A stretch of DNA of 64,000 nt, taken from Anaerolineae bacterium. Its GTDB lineage: Bacteria > Chloroflexota > Anaerolineae > Anaerolineales > UBA4823. Both the position numbers and the translations under genes were made by a program. The notes beneath the pieces are model-generated. The model saw only the letters and a program-made list of their open reading frames with translations. It had not been told where the DNA came from and did not search any database. Of the stretch, positions 37,716-46,006 are shown one piece after another (positions within the stretch are counted from its first letter, which is position 1; each line of letters starts with the position of its first letter). The DNA lies in contig QOQU01000006.1 in assembly GCA_003327455.1 (NCBI GenBank), forward strand, positions 62,001-126,000. Direction: 5' to 3'.

Positions 37716-40076
37716 ATGAAACACATCCTTTTGTTTCTGATCGTCTTAACCCTCTGGCTGAGTACTCCGTTTGGACAGGTCGCCCGCGCCGATGGCATCA
37801 TCATCCCCGAACCACCCGATTGTCCGATGCCCATCTGCATTGATCCTCCCTGCCCACCGCCACCTTGCCCGCCAACGCCGATCGCCCAACTGGTCATTCG
37901 CTACCATCATGTCAATGTGACCATCGAGGATCAGCTTGCCATTACCCGAGTCGATCAGGTCTTTTACAACCCGAACGACTGGGCAATTGAAGGTACATAC
38001 ATTTTTCCCATCCCTGTGGACGCAACGCTAACCTCTTTCAAGCTCTGGGTAGATGGCAAAGCGGTACAGGGAGAAGTGTTGGAAGCCGAAAAAGCGCGCC
38101 AGAAATACGAACAAATCGTCGCAACCTTACGCGATCCTGCCCTCCTGGAATATGTTGATCGCAGCGCGGTGCAGGCGCGCATTTTCCCTATCCCTCCCCG
38201 CGCTGAACGACAAATCACTCTGGAATACGCCCAGGTGCTGACCAGGGAGGGAAATCTTCTTCAATACCTCTATCCTCTCAGCACCGAGAAGTTTTCTGCT
38301 CAGCCGATCGAATCGGTTGTGGTGAACGTCAGCCTGAGATCTACCACGCCCATCCGCGCGATTTATTCCCCGACCCATTCGGTCTCGGTTGTGCAGAAAT
38401 CCGCCACAGAAGCACAGGTCGGTTACGAGGCAAGTCTCATCCGTCCCGACCAGGACTTTTCGCTGTTAATTTCGCTGGGAGAAAGCGAAGCCATTCACCT
38501 CTTCACCTTTCGCGACGCTCACGATCCTTCCGAGCGGGACGGTACGTTTCTGTTGCTCTTAGCTCCTTCCCCTGAAACCTCATCCAGGGCGATCCCGAAA
38601 GACATCCTGCTGGTGCTCGACCGCTCCGGCAGCATGGATGGCGAAAAGTTTCAACAAGCCCTTCAGGCAGCTCACTATGTTCTCGATCACCTGAATCAGG
38701 AGGATCGCTTTAATATCCTGGCTTTCAGCACCGATGTGCTCCAATATCGTCCTTCCCTGCGCCAGGCATCCGAAGCTGCCGAAGCCAAAAGCTGGCTTAA
38801 TAGCCTGACAGCCGAGGGGAGCACGGATATACACAATGCTCTGCTTCAGGCAATCCAGATGATTTCCTCTGATCGCCCTACCTACCTCCTTTTTCTCACC
38901 GATGGTTTACCCACGGTCGGGATTCAAGATAGCGCTACGATCCTGCAAGCGGTGCGTCAGAATGCCCCGCCTAACCTGCGTCTCTTTCCCTTTGGAGTTG
39001 GTTACGATGTAGATACCTTCTTGCTGGATTCTCTCGCCCAGGAGAATCACGGTCAGAGCAGTTACATCCAACCGGGTGAAGACCTCAGTCGGGCAGTTTC
39101 CGCCTTTTATGAGCGTATCCAGACTCCGTTGCTCACCAATCTTTCCCTGGACTTTGGCGCAATCGAAACCTATGATGTTTACCCGTCACCGCTTCCTGAC
39201 CTGTTTGCCGGCACACAGATTCTGGTTGTTGGTCGCTATAAAGGAGGTGGGCAGACGGAGATTCGCCTGAGCGGTGAAATGAACGGGAACACCCAAACCT
39301 TCATCTTCCGAGACCAGGTTTTCAACCTCGAAGAGACGTTGAATCCTTCTGCAACCCAGGCTGTTATTCCGCGTCTGTGGGCAACGCGCAAGATCGGGCA
39401 TTTACTGACCCAGATTCGTCTCAAGGGCGCTGACCGAGAAACCATCGCGCAAATCGTGCACCTCAGCATCCGCTATGGAATTGTGACCCCCTACACATCC
39501 TATCTGGTCACCGAAGAGCAGCCCATCAGCAGCAGCGAACAGGAACGGATTGTTGGTGAGCAATGGCAAACCTATCAGAGCGCGCCGATGATGGAAGTCA
39601 GCGGCATGGGCGCAGTGGAAAAAGCGGCTGACCAGGCAGCTCTATCTGTAGCCGAAGCTCCCCTGCCCCTCGAAGGCGAAATACAGCAAAAGGTAAAGGT
39701 TATCGCCGGACGGACATTCATCTACGCAAACGGAGTCTGGATGGACACCGCCTTTGACCCCGACACGATGAAACCTCTGGCGGTCGCCTTCCTCTCCGAG
39801 GATTATTTTCGTCTTCTGCGCGCTTATCCATCTCTTGGCGCCGCCTTTTCGCTTGGCGAACGGGTGATCGCCCTGGCGGATGGCGTTGCCTATGAAGTTG
39901 TCCCTGCAGATAGCCATGTGCCAGCCCTGTCACTCACCCAACCTCCTACGGACACACCCACCCCTGCAGCTCAGCCCACCCCTCAACCAGAAGAGCCGCC
40001 ACCGCCAGCAAACTTTCCCTGTCTTTCGGGGGCTCTGCTGCTCACTTTTCTGTTCTGGAGCAAACTTTGGAAATAA
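37716..40076 (+). CDS. Exported VIT and von Willebrand A domain protein
   Basis: About 786 residues. A signal peptide (1-25) precedes a short Cys/Pro-rich stretch and a VIT domain (about 50-180) with FPIPVDATLTSFKLWVDGK and EKARQKYE. A VWA domain (about 290-470) carries the MIDAS motif DRSGSMDG. This is the layout of inter-alpha-trypsin-inhibitor heavy chains and many bacterial surface proteins. The C-terminus has a Pro/Thr-rich stretch and then FPCLSGALLLTFLFWSKLWK, a Cys-led hydrophobic tail with basic end that looks like a sorting or anchoring signal. The function is probably metal-dependent adhesion, inferred from the domains. Confidence 0.9.
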   Translation: MKHILLFLIVLTLWLSTPFGQVARADGIIIPEPPDCPMPICIDPPCPPPPCPPTPIAQLVIRYHHVNVTIEDQLAITRVDQVFYNPNDWAIEGTYIFPIPVDATLTSFKLWVDGKAVQGEVLEAEKARQKYEQIVATLRDPALLEYVDRSAVQARIFPIPPRAERQITLEYAQVLTREGNLLQYLYPLSTEKFSAQPIESVVVNVSLRSTTPIRAIYSPTHSVSVVQKSATEAQVGYEASLIRPDQDFSLLISLGESEAIHLFTFRDAHDPSERDGTFLLLLAPSPETSSRAIPKDILLVLDRSGSMDGEKFQQALQAAHYVLDHLNQEDRFNILAFSTDVLQYRPSLRQASEAAEAKSWLNSLTAEGSTDIHNALLQAIQMISSDRPTYLLFLTDGLPTVGIQDSATILQAVRQNAPPNLRLFPFGVGYDVDTFLLDSLAQENHGQSSYIQPGEDLSRAVSAFYERIQTPLLTNLSLDFGAIETYDVYPSPLPDLFAGTQILVVGRYKGGGQTEIRLSGEMNGNTQTFIFRDQVFNLEETLNPSATQAVIPRLWATRKIGHLLTQIRLKGADRETIAQIVHLSIRYGIVTPYTSYLVTEEQPISSSEQERIVGEQWQTYQSAPMMEVSGMGAVEKAADQAALSVAEAPLPLEGEIQQKVKVIAGRTFIYANGVWMDTAFDPDTMKPLAVAFLSEDYFRLLRAYPSLGAAFSLGERVIALADGVAYEVVPADSHVPALSLTQPPTDTPTPAAQPTPQPEEPPPPANFPCLSGALLLTFLFWSKLWK

Positions 40077-40097
40077 AGCCCAAATCCGGAAAAACTC

Positions 40098-40128
40098 TTG
40101 CCAAAATCCGAGAATTATGGTGTATAAT
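40098..40128 (+). promoter_or_regulatory. Possible rho promoter with long leader
   Basis: TTGCCA and TATAAT are separated by 19 bases, longer than ideal. The gap to the rho ATG is about 350 bases with no frame or RNA gene that I can recognise. A long untranslated leader would suit rho, which is known in other bacteria to be controlled by attenuation in its leader; here that is inference. Confidence 0.35.
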
Positions 40129-40480
40129 ATAAACGCTGGGGACGATATCCGAGATAACGGGATTTCTCCACTTTGAGCAGGTTTATTCTTTGCGTGAGTA
40201 TTTCTTTACGAGGTATTTACGAAAGCGTTGATCAATTCCAACTCGATTAGGGAAATTTGCAGGTAAATTCAGTTCTTCTACGTTCATCCAATTAACCAGG
40301 CTGTTGGTCGCCTCGTATGGAGTTTCCCAGCCTCTATATCGCCCTAGCACGGAAGCAATGTACCAAATTTCTGTTTATGACACCCATTTTCAGCCATAAC
40401 TACATGGAATGACGCCTGCCCTCAGGGAGAGCAGAACGTTTTGTATTACTATCGAAAATCACCTGTGAAGAGAAGAAGCG

Positions 40481-41761
40481 ATGAAAGTTGTTGAATTGGA
40501 AAATGTTCCCTTATCGGAATTACGCCAGATGGCAATGGAATTGAATATTCCCAATGCCAACCGCATGAAAAAAGAAGATCTCATCCTGCATATTCGTCAG
40601 GCGGAAGGTGAGCAGGAGGGGATGGAAGTCCGAGGGGGAATATTGGAAATCATGAGCGAGGGAATTGGCTTTCTGCGATCGGGTCATTACACCCCTGGTC
40701 CCTTCGACGTTTACGTTTCGCAATCCCAAATTCGCCGTTACAACCTGAAAACCGGCGATCTGGTGATCGGTCAGGTGCGACCACCGCGCGAATCCGAACG
40801 TCACTATGGTCTGCTGAAGGTGGAAACCATCAACGGCATTGATGCAGAGGAAGCGCGCAATCGCCCGAATTTCGAGTCGCTTACCCCGATTTTCCCGGAC
40901 ACACGCTTTGACCTGGAAACCGACCGCCACACCCTTTCCACCCGCCTGATCAATCTGGTCACCCCGATCGGACGCGGGCAGCGGGGACTGATCGTTTCAC
41001 CGCCCAAAGCCGGTAAAACGACCATCTTGAAGCAAATTGCCAATGCTATTTCCACCAAGTACCCCGACGTTCATCTGATGGTAGCGTTGATCGGCGAGCG
41101 TCCTGAAGAGGTTACCGACATGGATCGCTCTGTTGATGCCGAAGTGATCTCCTCGACCTTTGACGAACCGGTAACCTCGCATGTGCGGATTGCCGAAATG
41201 GCTCTGGAACGCGCCAAACGTCTGGTCGAAATTGGTCGCCATGTGGTCATCCTGATGGATTCGATTACCCGTTTAGCCCGCGCCTACAATCTCGTGGTCA
41301 CGCCATCCGGACGCACCTTATCGGGTGGTATTGATCCTTCAGCGCTTTACCCACCGAAACGCTTTTTCGGCGCGGCGCGCAATCTGGAAGAAGGCGGCTC
41401 CTTGACGATTATTGCCACCTGCCTGGTTGACACCGGCTCCCGTATGGACGATGTTGTTTATGAAGAGTTCAAGGGCACCGGCAACATGGAGTTGCACCTC
41501 TCGCGGCGCTTACAAGAACGGCGCATCTTCCCTGCCATTGATATCGAGCGCTCTTCGACCCGCCGCGAAGAGTTATTATTAGGTCCAGACATCACCCAAA
41601 GGGTCTGGTTGATGCGGCGCATGTATGACGCCATGATCACGCCTCCACCGCATGGCGCCGGAATGGACCCAACAACCGCCACCGAAGCGATTTTGCAACG
41701 GCTGGCGCGCACGGCCAACAATCAGGAATTCCTCGAGACCCTGAGCGAAGACCTGGACTAA
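40481..41761 (+). CDS. rho: Transcription termination factor Rho
   Basis: This 426-residue RNA-dependent ATPase has the N-terminal Rho_N helices ([20 protein letters not shown]), an RNA-binding cold-shock fold with [18 protein letters not shown], Walker [11 protein letters not shown] and the Q-loop and R-loop regions ([23 protein letters not shown]). There is no large insertion. It is followed after 22 bases by a 60-residue protein and then by a strong terminator. Confidence 0.97.
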   Translation: MKVVELENVPLSELRQMAMELNIPNANRMKKEDLILHIRQAEGEQEGMEVRGGILEIMSEGIGFLRSGHYTPGPFDVYVSQSQIRRYNLKTGDLVIGQVRPPRESERHYGLLKVETINGIDAEEARNRPNFESLTPIFPDTRFDLETDRHTLSTRLINLVTPIGRGQRGLIVSPPKAGKTTILKQIANAISTKYPDVHLMVALIGERPEEVTDMDRSVDAEVISSTFDEPVTSHVRIAEMALERAKRLVEIGRHVVILMDSITRLARAYNLVVTPSGRTLSGGIDPSALYPPKRFFGAARNLEEGGSLTIIATCLVDTGSRMDDVVYEEFKGTGNMELHLSRRLQERRIFPAIDIERSSTRREELLLGPDITQRVWLMRRMYDAMITPPPHGAGMDPTTATEAILQRLARTANNQEFLETLSEDLD

Positions 41762-41783
41762 AACATTTCCAACGGAGGAAACT

Positions 41784-41966
41784 ATGCCCAAAGACCTGCC
41801 CGATCCTGAAACCGAAGTCCTGGCTGAAACCGACAATTATCTTGCCTGGCAAGCTCAGGAACCCGATGGCGAGACCACCTACCATCTCGAATTAAACAAT
41901 GTAACCTTGCACTTTTTCGAGGAAGAATGGCAGGAATTTCTCGCTTTGATCAAAATGTTGATTTAG
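41784..41966 (+). CDS. 60-residue acidic protein co-transcribed with rho
   Basis: It begins MPKDLPDPETEVLAETDNY and has a strongly acidic composition with a strand-turn-strand-helix pattern ending in EEWQEFLALIKMLI. GGAGGAAACT immediately before the ATG is a strong ribosome-binding site. The short distance to rho and the terminator after it mark it as a real gene of the same message. I do not recognise a family and assign no function. Confidence 0.72.
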   Translation: MPKDLPDPETEVLAETDNYLAWQAQEPDGETTYHLELNNVTLHFFEEEWQEFLALIKMLI

Positions 41967-42025
41967 TCTGAATCTCAGTCTGCCTATTTCGCCCTGATTT
42001 TCTCTAAGGAGGGGTTTTGCTGTGG

Positions 42026-42059
42026 AAGGGCTGCCTTGGACATGATCAAGGCAGCCCTT
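42026..42059 (+). terminator. Bidirectional terminator between rho operon and the Cas4-like genes
   Basis: A perfect 12-bp stem (AAGGGCTGCCTT with AAGGCAGCCCTT) with a ten-base loop lies between two convergent units. The stop of the leftward gene begins four bases further on. Confidence 0.85.
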
Positions 42060-42062
42060 TCC

Positions 42063-42596
42063 TTACAATCGCTGATCACAAATGGCGGCATAACCACAAC
42101 CCCGACAGCGAGCAATCTCATCATGCGAGCGGGGTGCATCACTGCGTTGTTCTACTTGATGCATCTGGTTCAAAATTTCCACCACCCTGGTTTTCACCCG
42201 GTCATTAAATTCAATCTGATACGTGAAATTGCGTTGTTCATGAGGAGAACGGCTGCGATACTGCAAATAGCCGAAGCGAGGCTGTACACCAAAGTGTTCT
42301 TCCACCAGCAAACAATAGGCGAACAATTGAAAAATATGCCCTTCAAAGGGCTGGCGAAACTCGCTTACCGTTTTCACTTCGACCGGGATCCATTCTCTAC
42401 CCCGCCGCAGGAGATAATCGGGGCGACCGGTCAGTAGATAACGCCTGGAAAACAAAGGTTGCTGAGGGCGGAGGCCATCGTGAAAATCTATAGAAACGAT
42501 TTTCCCGCCCGGTATGCCGCTTGCCCGCCTCTGGCCATTGCCCCACCAGAACAGGATCAGCGCCAGTACCATCAGCAGGAATGCAGCTACCAGCAT
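42063..42596 (-). CDS. Cas4-like nuclease, C-terminal part (split gene)
   Basis: About 177 residues from the ATG at 42596. It starts with a membrane segment (MLVAAFLLMVLALILFWWG), then has the PD-(D/E)xK core: GRPDYLL supplies the Asp and VEVKT the Glu and Lys. QLFAYCLLVEE follows and, near the end, the three-cysteine cluster motif CRGCGYAAIC. This is the catalytic half of a Cas4/RecB-type exonuclease. The fourth cluster Cys and a conserved His lie in the gene just upstream. AGGAG precedes the ATG by eight bases. The frame continues upstream as PEQEKRM, which suggests an originally fused protein broken by a 4-bp duplication. Confidence 0.8.
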   Translation of the reverse strand: MLVAAFLLMVLALILFWWGNGQRRASGIPGGKIVSIDFHDGLRPQQPLFSRRYLLTGRPDYLLRRGREWIPVEVKTVSEFRQPFEGHIFQLFAYCLLVEEHFGVQPRFGYLQYRSRSPHEQRNFTYQIEFNDRVKTRVVEILNQMHQVEQRSDAPRSHDEIARCRGCGYAAICDQRL

Positions 42597-42609
42597 GCGT
42601 TTCTCCTGC

Positions 42610-42837
42610 TCAGGCAAGCAAGTGCCATGCCACCAGGATAGCTACCAATAGCAACATAAACCAGGCAAGTCTCACTGCCCAGATCGCCTGGCGCAGGCGC
42701 AGCGCCTGAACCTGATGAGCGAATTCGCCTGCCTCCATCTCAGCCTGATTCTCACCTGGAATCCCCTGCAAGCGATACCACCACGCCCGTTGACAGTAGA
42801 GAAAAGCATTGATCTCCGAAGCTCGCAGAATGCGCAT
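42610..42837 (-). CDS. Cas4-like nuclease, N-terminal part with membrane segment (split gene)
   Basis: This 75-residue product begins MRILRASEINAFLYCQRAWW, the N-terminal Cas4 pattern with its first iron-sulfur Cys, and continues with EAGEFAHQ, carrying the His metal ligand. It ends in a membrane segment (AWFMLLLVAILVAWHLLA). At 42614-42621 the four bases GCAA are directly repeated (TTGCTTGC on the coding strand). Deleting one copy joins this frame to the next through AWHLPEQEKRM, giving one chain of about 260 residues with a membrane hairpin. No cas1, cas2 or repeat array lies nearby. Confidence 0.78.
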   Translation of the reverse strand: MRILRASEINAFLYCQRAWWYRLQGIPGENQAEMEAGEFAHQVQALRLRQAIWAVRLAWFMLLLVAILVAWHLLA

Positions 42838-42857
42838 TGCCAGTTCGCTATTCTTTT

Positions 42858-43502
42858 TCAGGTGTCGGCGCCTCCGTTCAGTTTTTCTTCCAGATTGCGC
42901 AGACTCTGCTCCAGTTTTTCATGACGCAAACTGATCGTTAAGTCGCCGCGCGTGCGCTCGATCAGGCTGCGGGCAATATCGGTCAGACGCCGCAAGCCGC
43001 CCGTGATCGCCTCCGGGTAATCCATCGTCACCAGAATGGCAAAAATATCGTCCATGTAGGAAAGCATTCTTTCAGCTTCCTGGGTGTCTGAAAGACGTAA
43101 CGAATCCAGACAGCGCCGTCGTAATTCACCCACAGCTTCGGCCATCCCTTTGAGATAGGTAGCATATTCTAAACCCAACTGTTCCGGAGTTGGTAGATGC
43201 CCATTGTCGGTCAACGCAAAGACAATCATTGCTTCGGCATATTCCTTCAAGGCATCCTGAGTATAGCCCTCGAAATAAATTTCGGGAAAGAGGGCCGAGT
43301 TTTGGCGCAATTCCTTTACCAGGCTGGCTGCCTGATCCATTTCCGCAAGGGCTGCCTGACGTTCTTCCCGATGGATGGCGCGAATGGCATTGGCGCAATG
43401 ACGGGTTAGACTGCGGGCTTGAGCGAGCGCTTTCTCGCGCGCTTCGGTTCGCGAAGCAAAGGCAGTGTGAATCGTTTCTGCGATACTATCCAGGTTATCC
43501 AT
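42858..43502 (-). CDS. Translin family protein
   Basis: This all-helical protein of 214 residues is of the translin/TRAX family. The helix-rich N-terminus (REKALAQARSLTRHCANAIR) and the EYAEAMIVFAL segment, equivalent to the TRAX EYxEA catalytic helix, support the call, as do MDYPEAITGGLRRLTDIARSL and a charged C-terminus. In eukaryotes translin and TRAX form a ring (C3PO) that binds single-stranded RNA or DNA and cleaves RNA. Bacterial members are less common. It lies between DUF3467 and the Cas4-like genes, downstream of ssb, in one leftward unit. Confidence 0.82.
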   Translation of the reverse strand: MDNLDSIAETIHTAFASRTEAREKALAQARSLTRHCANAIRAIHREERQAALAEMDQAASLVKELRQNSALFPEIYFEGYTQDALKEYAEAMIVFALTDNGHLPTPEQLGLEYATYLKGMAEAVGELRRRCLDSLRLSDTQEAERMLSYMDDIFAILVTMDYPEAITGGLRRLTDIARSLIERTRGDLTISLRHEKLEQSLRNLEEKLNGGADT

Positions 43503-43523
43503 GCCTCCACCTCAGCACAAGCC

Positions 43524-43844
43524 TCAGGATGGCGGGGTAGATGGACGAAAGAGCTGGTCGGCTAAAGAGGTGTTGCCAGGCAGGCGGATTTCCCCATAGG
43601 TAGCTTCGTAGCGAGTAATGTTTTCCGCCAACGCCTGATAGAACAGCTTTGCGCCTAAAGGGGACATGACGATGCGAGATTGTACCCGCGGGCGTGCCAG
43701 CCCGGGCAACATTTGGGCAAAATCGAAGATCATCTCCGATGGAGAGTGAGCAATGCGCGCCAGGTTGACATATTCAACCTCCAAACCCGCGGGCATCTCA
43801 AAATCCAGCAAGGAGGGTGTTGGCGGTTTGGTTTCTTCGCTCAT
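43524..43844 (-). CDS. DUF3467 family protein
   Basis: This 106-residue protein has the core VEYVNLARIAHSPSEMIFDF and RVQSRIVMSPLGAKLFYQAL, the pattern of DUF3467, a small family without known function. It lies 21 bases downstream of ssb and 21 bases upstream of the translin gene, so it is almost certainly co-transcribed with both. A role in nucleic-acid metabolism is suggested only by that context. Confidence 0.85.
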   Translation of the reverse strand: MSEETKPPTPSLLDFEMPAGLEVEYVNLARIAHSPSEMIFDFAQMLPGLARPRVQSRIVMSPLGAKLFYQALAENITRYEATYGEIRLPGNTSLADQLFRPSTPPS

Positions 43845-43865
43845 TTGCTTTCCTTCGGCTGCAAA

Positions 43866-44288
43866 TCAAAAGGGAATATCGTCTTCAGAACCGCTGTCAA
43901 GCTCTGTGATGTCTGTCATCGTTTCCGCAGCTTCCGTCTCGGCGCGGGTAGACAGGAAGCGGAGGGTACGCGCGCTCACTTCAAAAGAGGCACCTGGGGT
44001 ACCATCCTGGCGATTCCAGATTCGTGGCCCGCCGGTATTGGCATCTACCACCAAACGCCCCTCGACCAGCACCTTCGAGCCCTTTTTCAGGTATTGGTTG
44101 GCAATTTCCGCTTGTTTGCCCCATACAGAGACACGGAACCAAATCGTGCGGGGGATGCGCTCGCCGGTGTTGGAGGTATAACTGTCATTGACTGCTACGG
44201 AGAAAGATGTCACCGCCTGACCGGTGGGAGTATAACGCATCTCAGGATCGCGCCCGAGATTGCCGATAAAGATGATTGTGTGATACAT
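43866..44288 (-). CDS. ssb: Single-stranded DNA-binding protein
   Basis: This 140-residue protein has an OB-fold domain starting MYHTIIFIGNLGRDPEMRYT and containing FRVSVWGKQAEIANQYLKKG. A short acidic linker ends in DDIPF, the tail that recruits replication and repair proteins. AAGGAGTAGATC precedes the ATG. It heads a leftward operon with DUF3467, translin and the Cas4-like genes, rather than lying between ribosomal genes rpsF and rpsR. Confidence 0.95.
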   Translation of the reverse strand: MYHTIIFIGNLGRDPEMRYTPTGQAVTSFSVAVNDSYTSNTGERIPRTIWFRVSVWGKQAEIANQYLKKGSKVLVEGRLVVDANTGGPRIWNRQDGTPGASFEVSARTLRFLSTRAETEAAETMTDITELDSGSEDDIPF

Positions 44289-44346
44289 GATCTACTCCTT
44301 TGGGGGTATGAATGCTTCTGCTATCTCAATGAATACTCTTCAATCC

Positions 44347-44352
44347 ATTATA
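44347..44352 (-). promoter_or_regulatory. Likely -10 element of the ssb operon
   Basis: TATAAT read on the minus strand, about 58 bases upstream of the ssb ATG; the -35 is poor. Confidence 0.4.
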
Positions 44353-44558
44353 ATACACCCCCTTCAAAAAGATTTTCCTGATTCACCCGTAATTCCCTGT
44401 TATTATCCATGGAAGATACCGCTGAAACGTCTCGAAGGTTACACAAAGCGCCATTCTGGCAACAAAACCAAACCACCGGGTCGCGCTTCGCTCTGCGCTT
44501 TCCGAACTGAGGTCGAATTCGGCGCTTCGGAAAGGAAAAGAGCATGTAAAATTAACCT

Positions 44559-45785
44559 ATGGGAAACATCCTTTCCGGCAAGCGCATTTTATTAGGGGTA
44601 AGCGGTTCGATCGCCTGCTATAAGGCAGCCGACCTGGCTTCCAAATTGACTCAACAAGGCGCAGTCGTCACCTGTGTTTTGACTTCTGCGGCAAGAGAAT
44701 TTATCACCCCGCTCACCTTTCAATCGGTTACCGGGCAACCGGCTTACACCGACCAGGACCTATGGGGGAGCGAAGGGCATATCCAGCACGTTGGTTTGGG
44801 TCATCAGGCCGATCTCATTGTAATTGCGCCGGCCTCGGCAAACACGATCGCCAAACTTGCGCACGGGATTTGCGATAATCTCTTAACATTAGCCTGCCTG
44901 GCTGCAACCTGCCCCATTCTCCTTGCTCCGGCGATGGATAGCGGCATGTACACCCATCCCGCCACGCAGGCCAACGTGCAAACCCTCAGAGAACGGGGGG
45001 TGTATATTGCCGGGCCCGGCATTGGGCGTATGGCTTCAGGGCTGAGCGGTCTGGGGCGCATGCTCGAACCGCCGGAAATCATTGGTCACATGCGCCACCT
45101 GCTGGGACGGCAGGAAGGCAAATTGCGCGGGAAGCGAGTGGTGGTTACTGCCGGCGGCACCGCCGAGCCAATCGACGCGGTGCGTACCCTCACCAATCGT
45201 TCCTCGGGTAAGCAAGGCTTTGCAATTGCCCAGGCTGCCATAGACCAGGGCGCAGAAGTCACCCTGATCGCCGGACCGACTTCCCTCCCGACGCCGGTGG
45301 GAGCCAAACGCATTGACATCCAAACGGCTCAGGAGATGTTAAACGCCGTATTGGAGTCGGTCTCAGACGCTGACGCATTGATTATGGCTGCCGCAGTCGC
45401 CGACTATCGCCCGGAAAGGCCTGTGGCACAGAAATTATCCAAAGAACAGGGTATTCCCCAAATCCAGCTTACCCTCACGCCGGATATCCTTAGCGCAGTT
45501 GCTCAATTGCGGGCTCACAGCGGTTTCCCGCGCGCGGTGATTGGCTTTGCTGCCGAAAGCAGTGACCTCATCGAGCATGCCCGTCAAAAACTCACTCGAA
45601 AAAAGCTGGATTTAATCGTCGCCAATGATATTACTGCACCGGATGCCGGCTTCGGGACGGATACCAACCGCGTTACGCTGATCGATCCAGGAGGAAATGT
45701 TCAGACTTTCCCCTTGATGACCAAAGACGAGGTTGCCGAACTCATCTTACACAGACTGATTGCTCTTCTGGAGGCTGCGCCATGA
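44559..45785 (+). CDS. coaBC: Bifunctional phosphopantothenoylcysteine decarboxylase/synthetase
   Basis: This 408-residue enzyme catalyses two steps of coenzyme A synthesis. The CoaC flavoprotein half has GSIACYKAADL, the PASANT motif (APASANTIAKLAHG) and the PxMNxxMW motif in the variant PAMDSGMY. The CoaB half has TAGGTAEPIDAVRTLTNRSSGKQG and IGFAAES. Both halves look complete. No ribosome-binding site precedes the ATG, but TAAAAT ends six bases before it, again compatible with a leaderless message. A small gene overlaps its stop by 4 bases. Confidence 0.95.
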   Translation: MGNILSGKRILLGVSGSIACYKAADLASKLTQQGAVVTCVLTSAAREFITPLTFQSVTGQPAYTDQDLWGSEGHIQHVGLGHQADLIVIAPASANTIAKLAHGICDNLLTLACLAATCPILLAPAMDSGMYTHPATQANVQTLRERGVYIAGPGIGRMASGLSGLGRMLEPPEIIGHMRHLLGRQEGKLRGKRVVVTAGGTAEPIDAVRTLTNRSSGKQGFAIAQAAIDQGAEVTLIAGPTSLPTPVGAKRIDIQTAQEMLNAVLESVSDADALIMAAAVADYRPERPVAQKLSKEQGIPQIQLTLTPDILSAVAQLRAHSGFPRAVIGFAAESSDLIEHARQKLTRKKLDLIVANDITAPDAGFGTDTNRVTLIDPGGNVQTFPLMTKDEVAELILHRLIALLEAAP

Positions 45786-46006
45786 CCCAATTCGATCAAT
45801 TCAAGCTTCAAACCATCCTGAACGACACTGCCCTGAGTATTGGAGATCTTGAACCGGATATCAACAAATGGTCTTATAGCATTGTAGTTTTGCTACAAAA
45901 CCTGGAAAAGCAAGCCGAGTTGATGCACAAACGTGATGAATACGAAGCCATGCTGAGGCGTTTCAAAGTGTATCTGACCATGCGAATTGATGGCGGGCGT
46001 TGGTAG
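45782..46006 (+). CDS. 74-residue protein coupled to coaBC
   Basis: It begins MTQFDQFKLQTILNDTALSI and looks mainly helical, with KQAELMHKRDEYEAMLRRF as an amphipathic stretch. The ATGA overlap with the coaBC stop indicates translational coupling. I do not recognise a family. Its last 44 bases run antisense to the end of the amidase gene. Confidence 0.65.
   Translation: MTQFDQFKLQTILNDTALSIGDLEPDINKWSYSIVVLLQNLEKQAELMHKRDEYEAMLRRFKVYLTMRIDGGRW

Noticed and set aside
40129-40480. Long rho leader as a tRNA or known riboswitch
   Set aside because: I could not fold a cloverleaf or match any riboswitch core by eye; only a long leader can be claimed.
42063-42837. Cas4-like protein as evidence for a CRISPR-Cas locus
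   Set aside because: No cas1, cas2, effector or repeat-spacer array is in the window, and the protein has membrane segments unlike CRISPR-associated Cas4.
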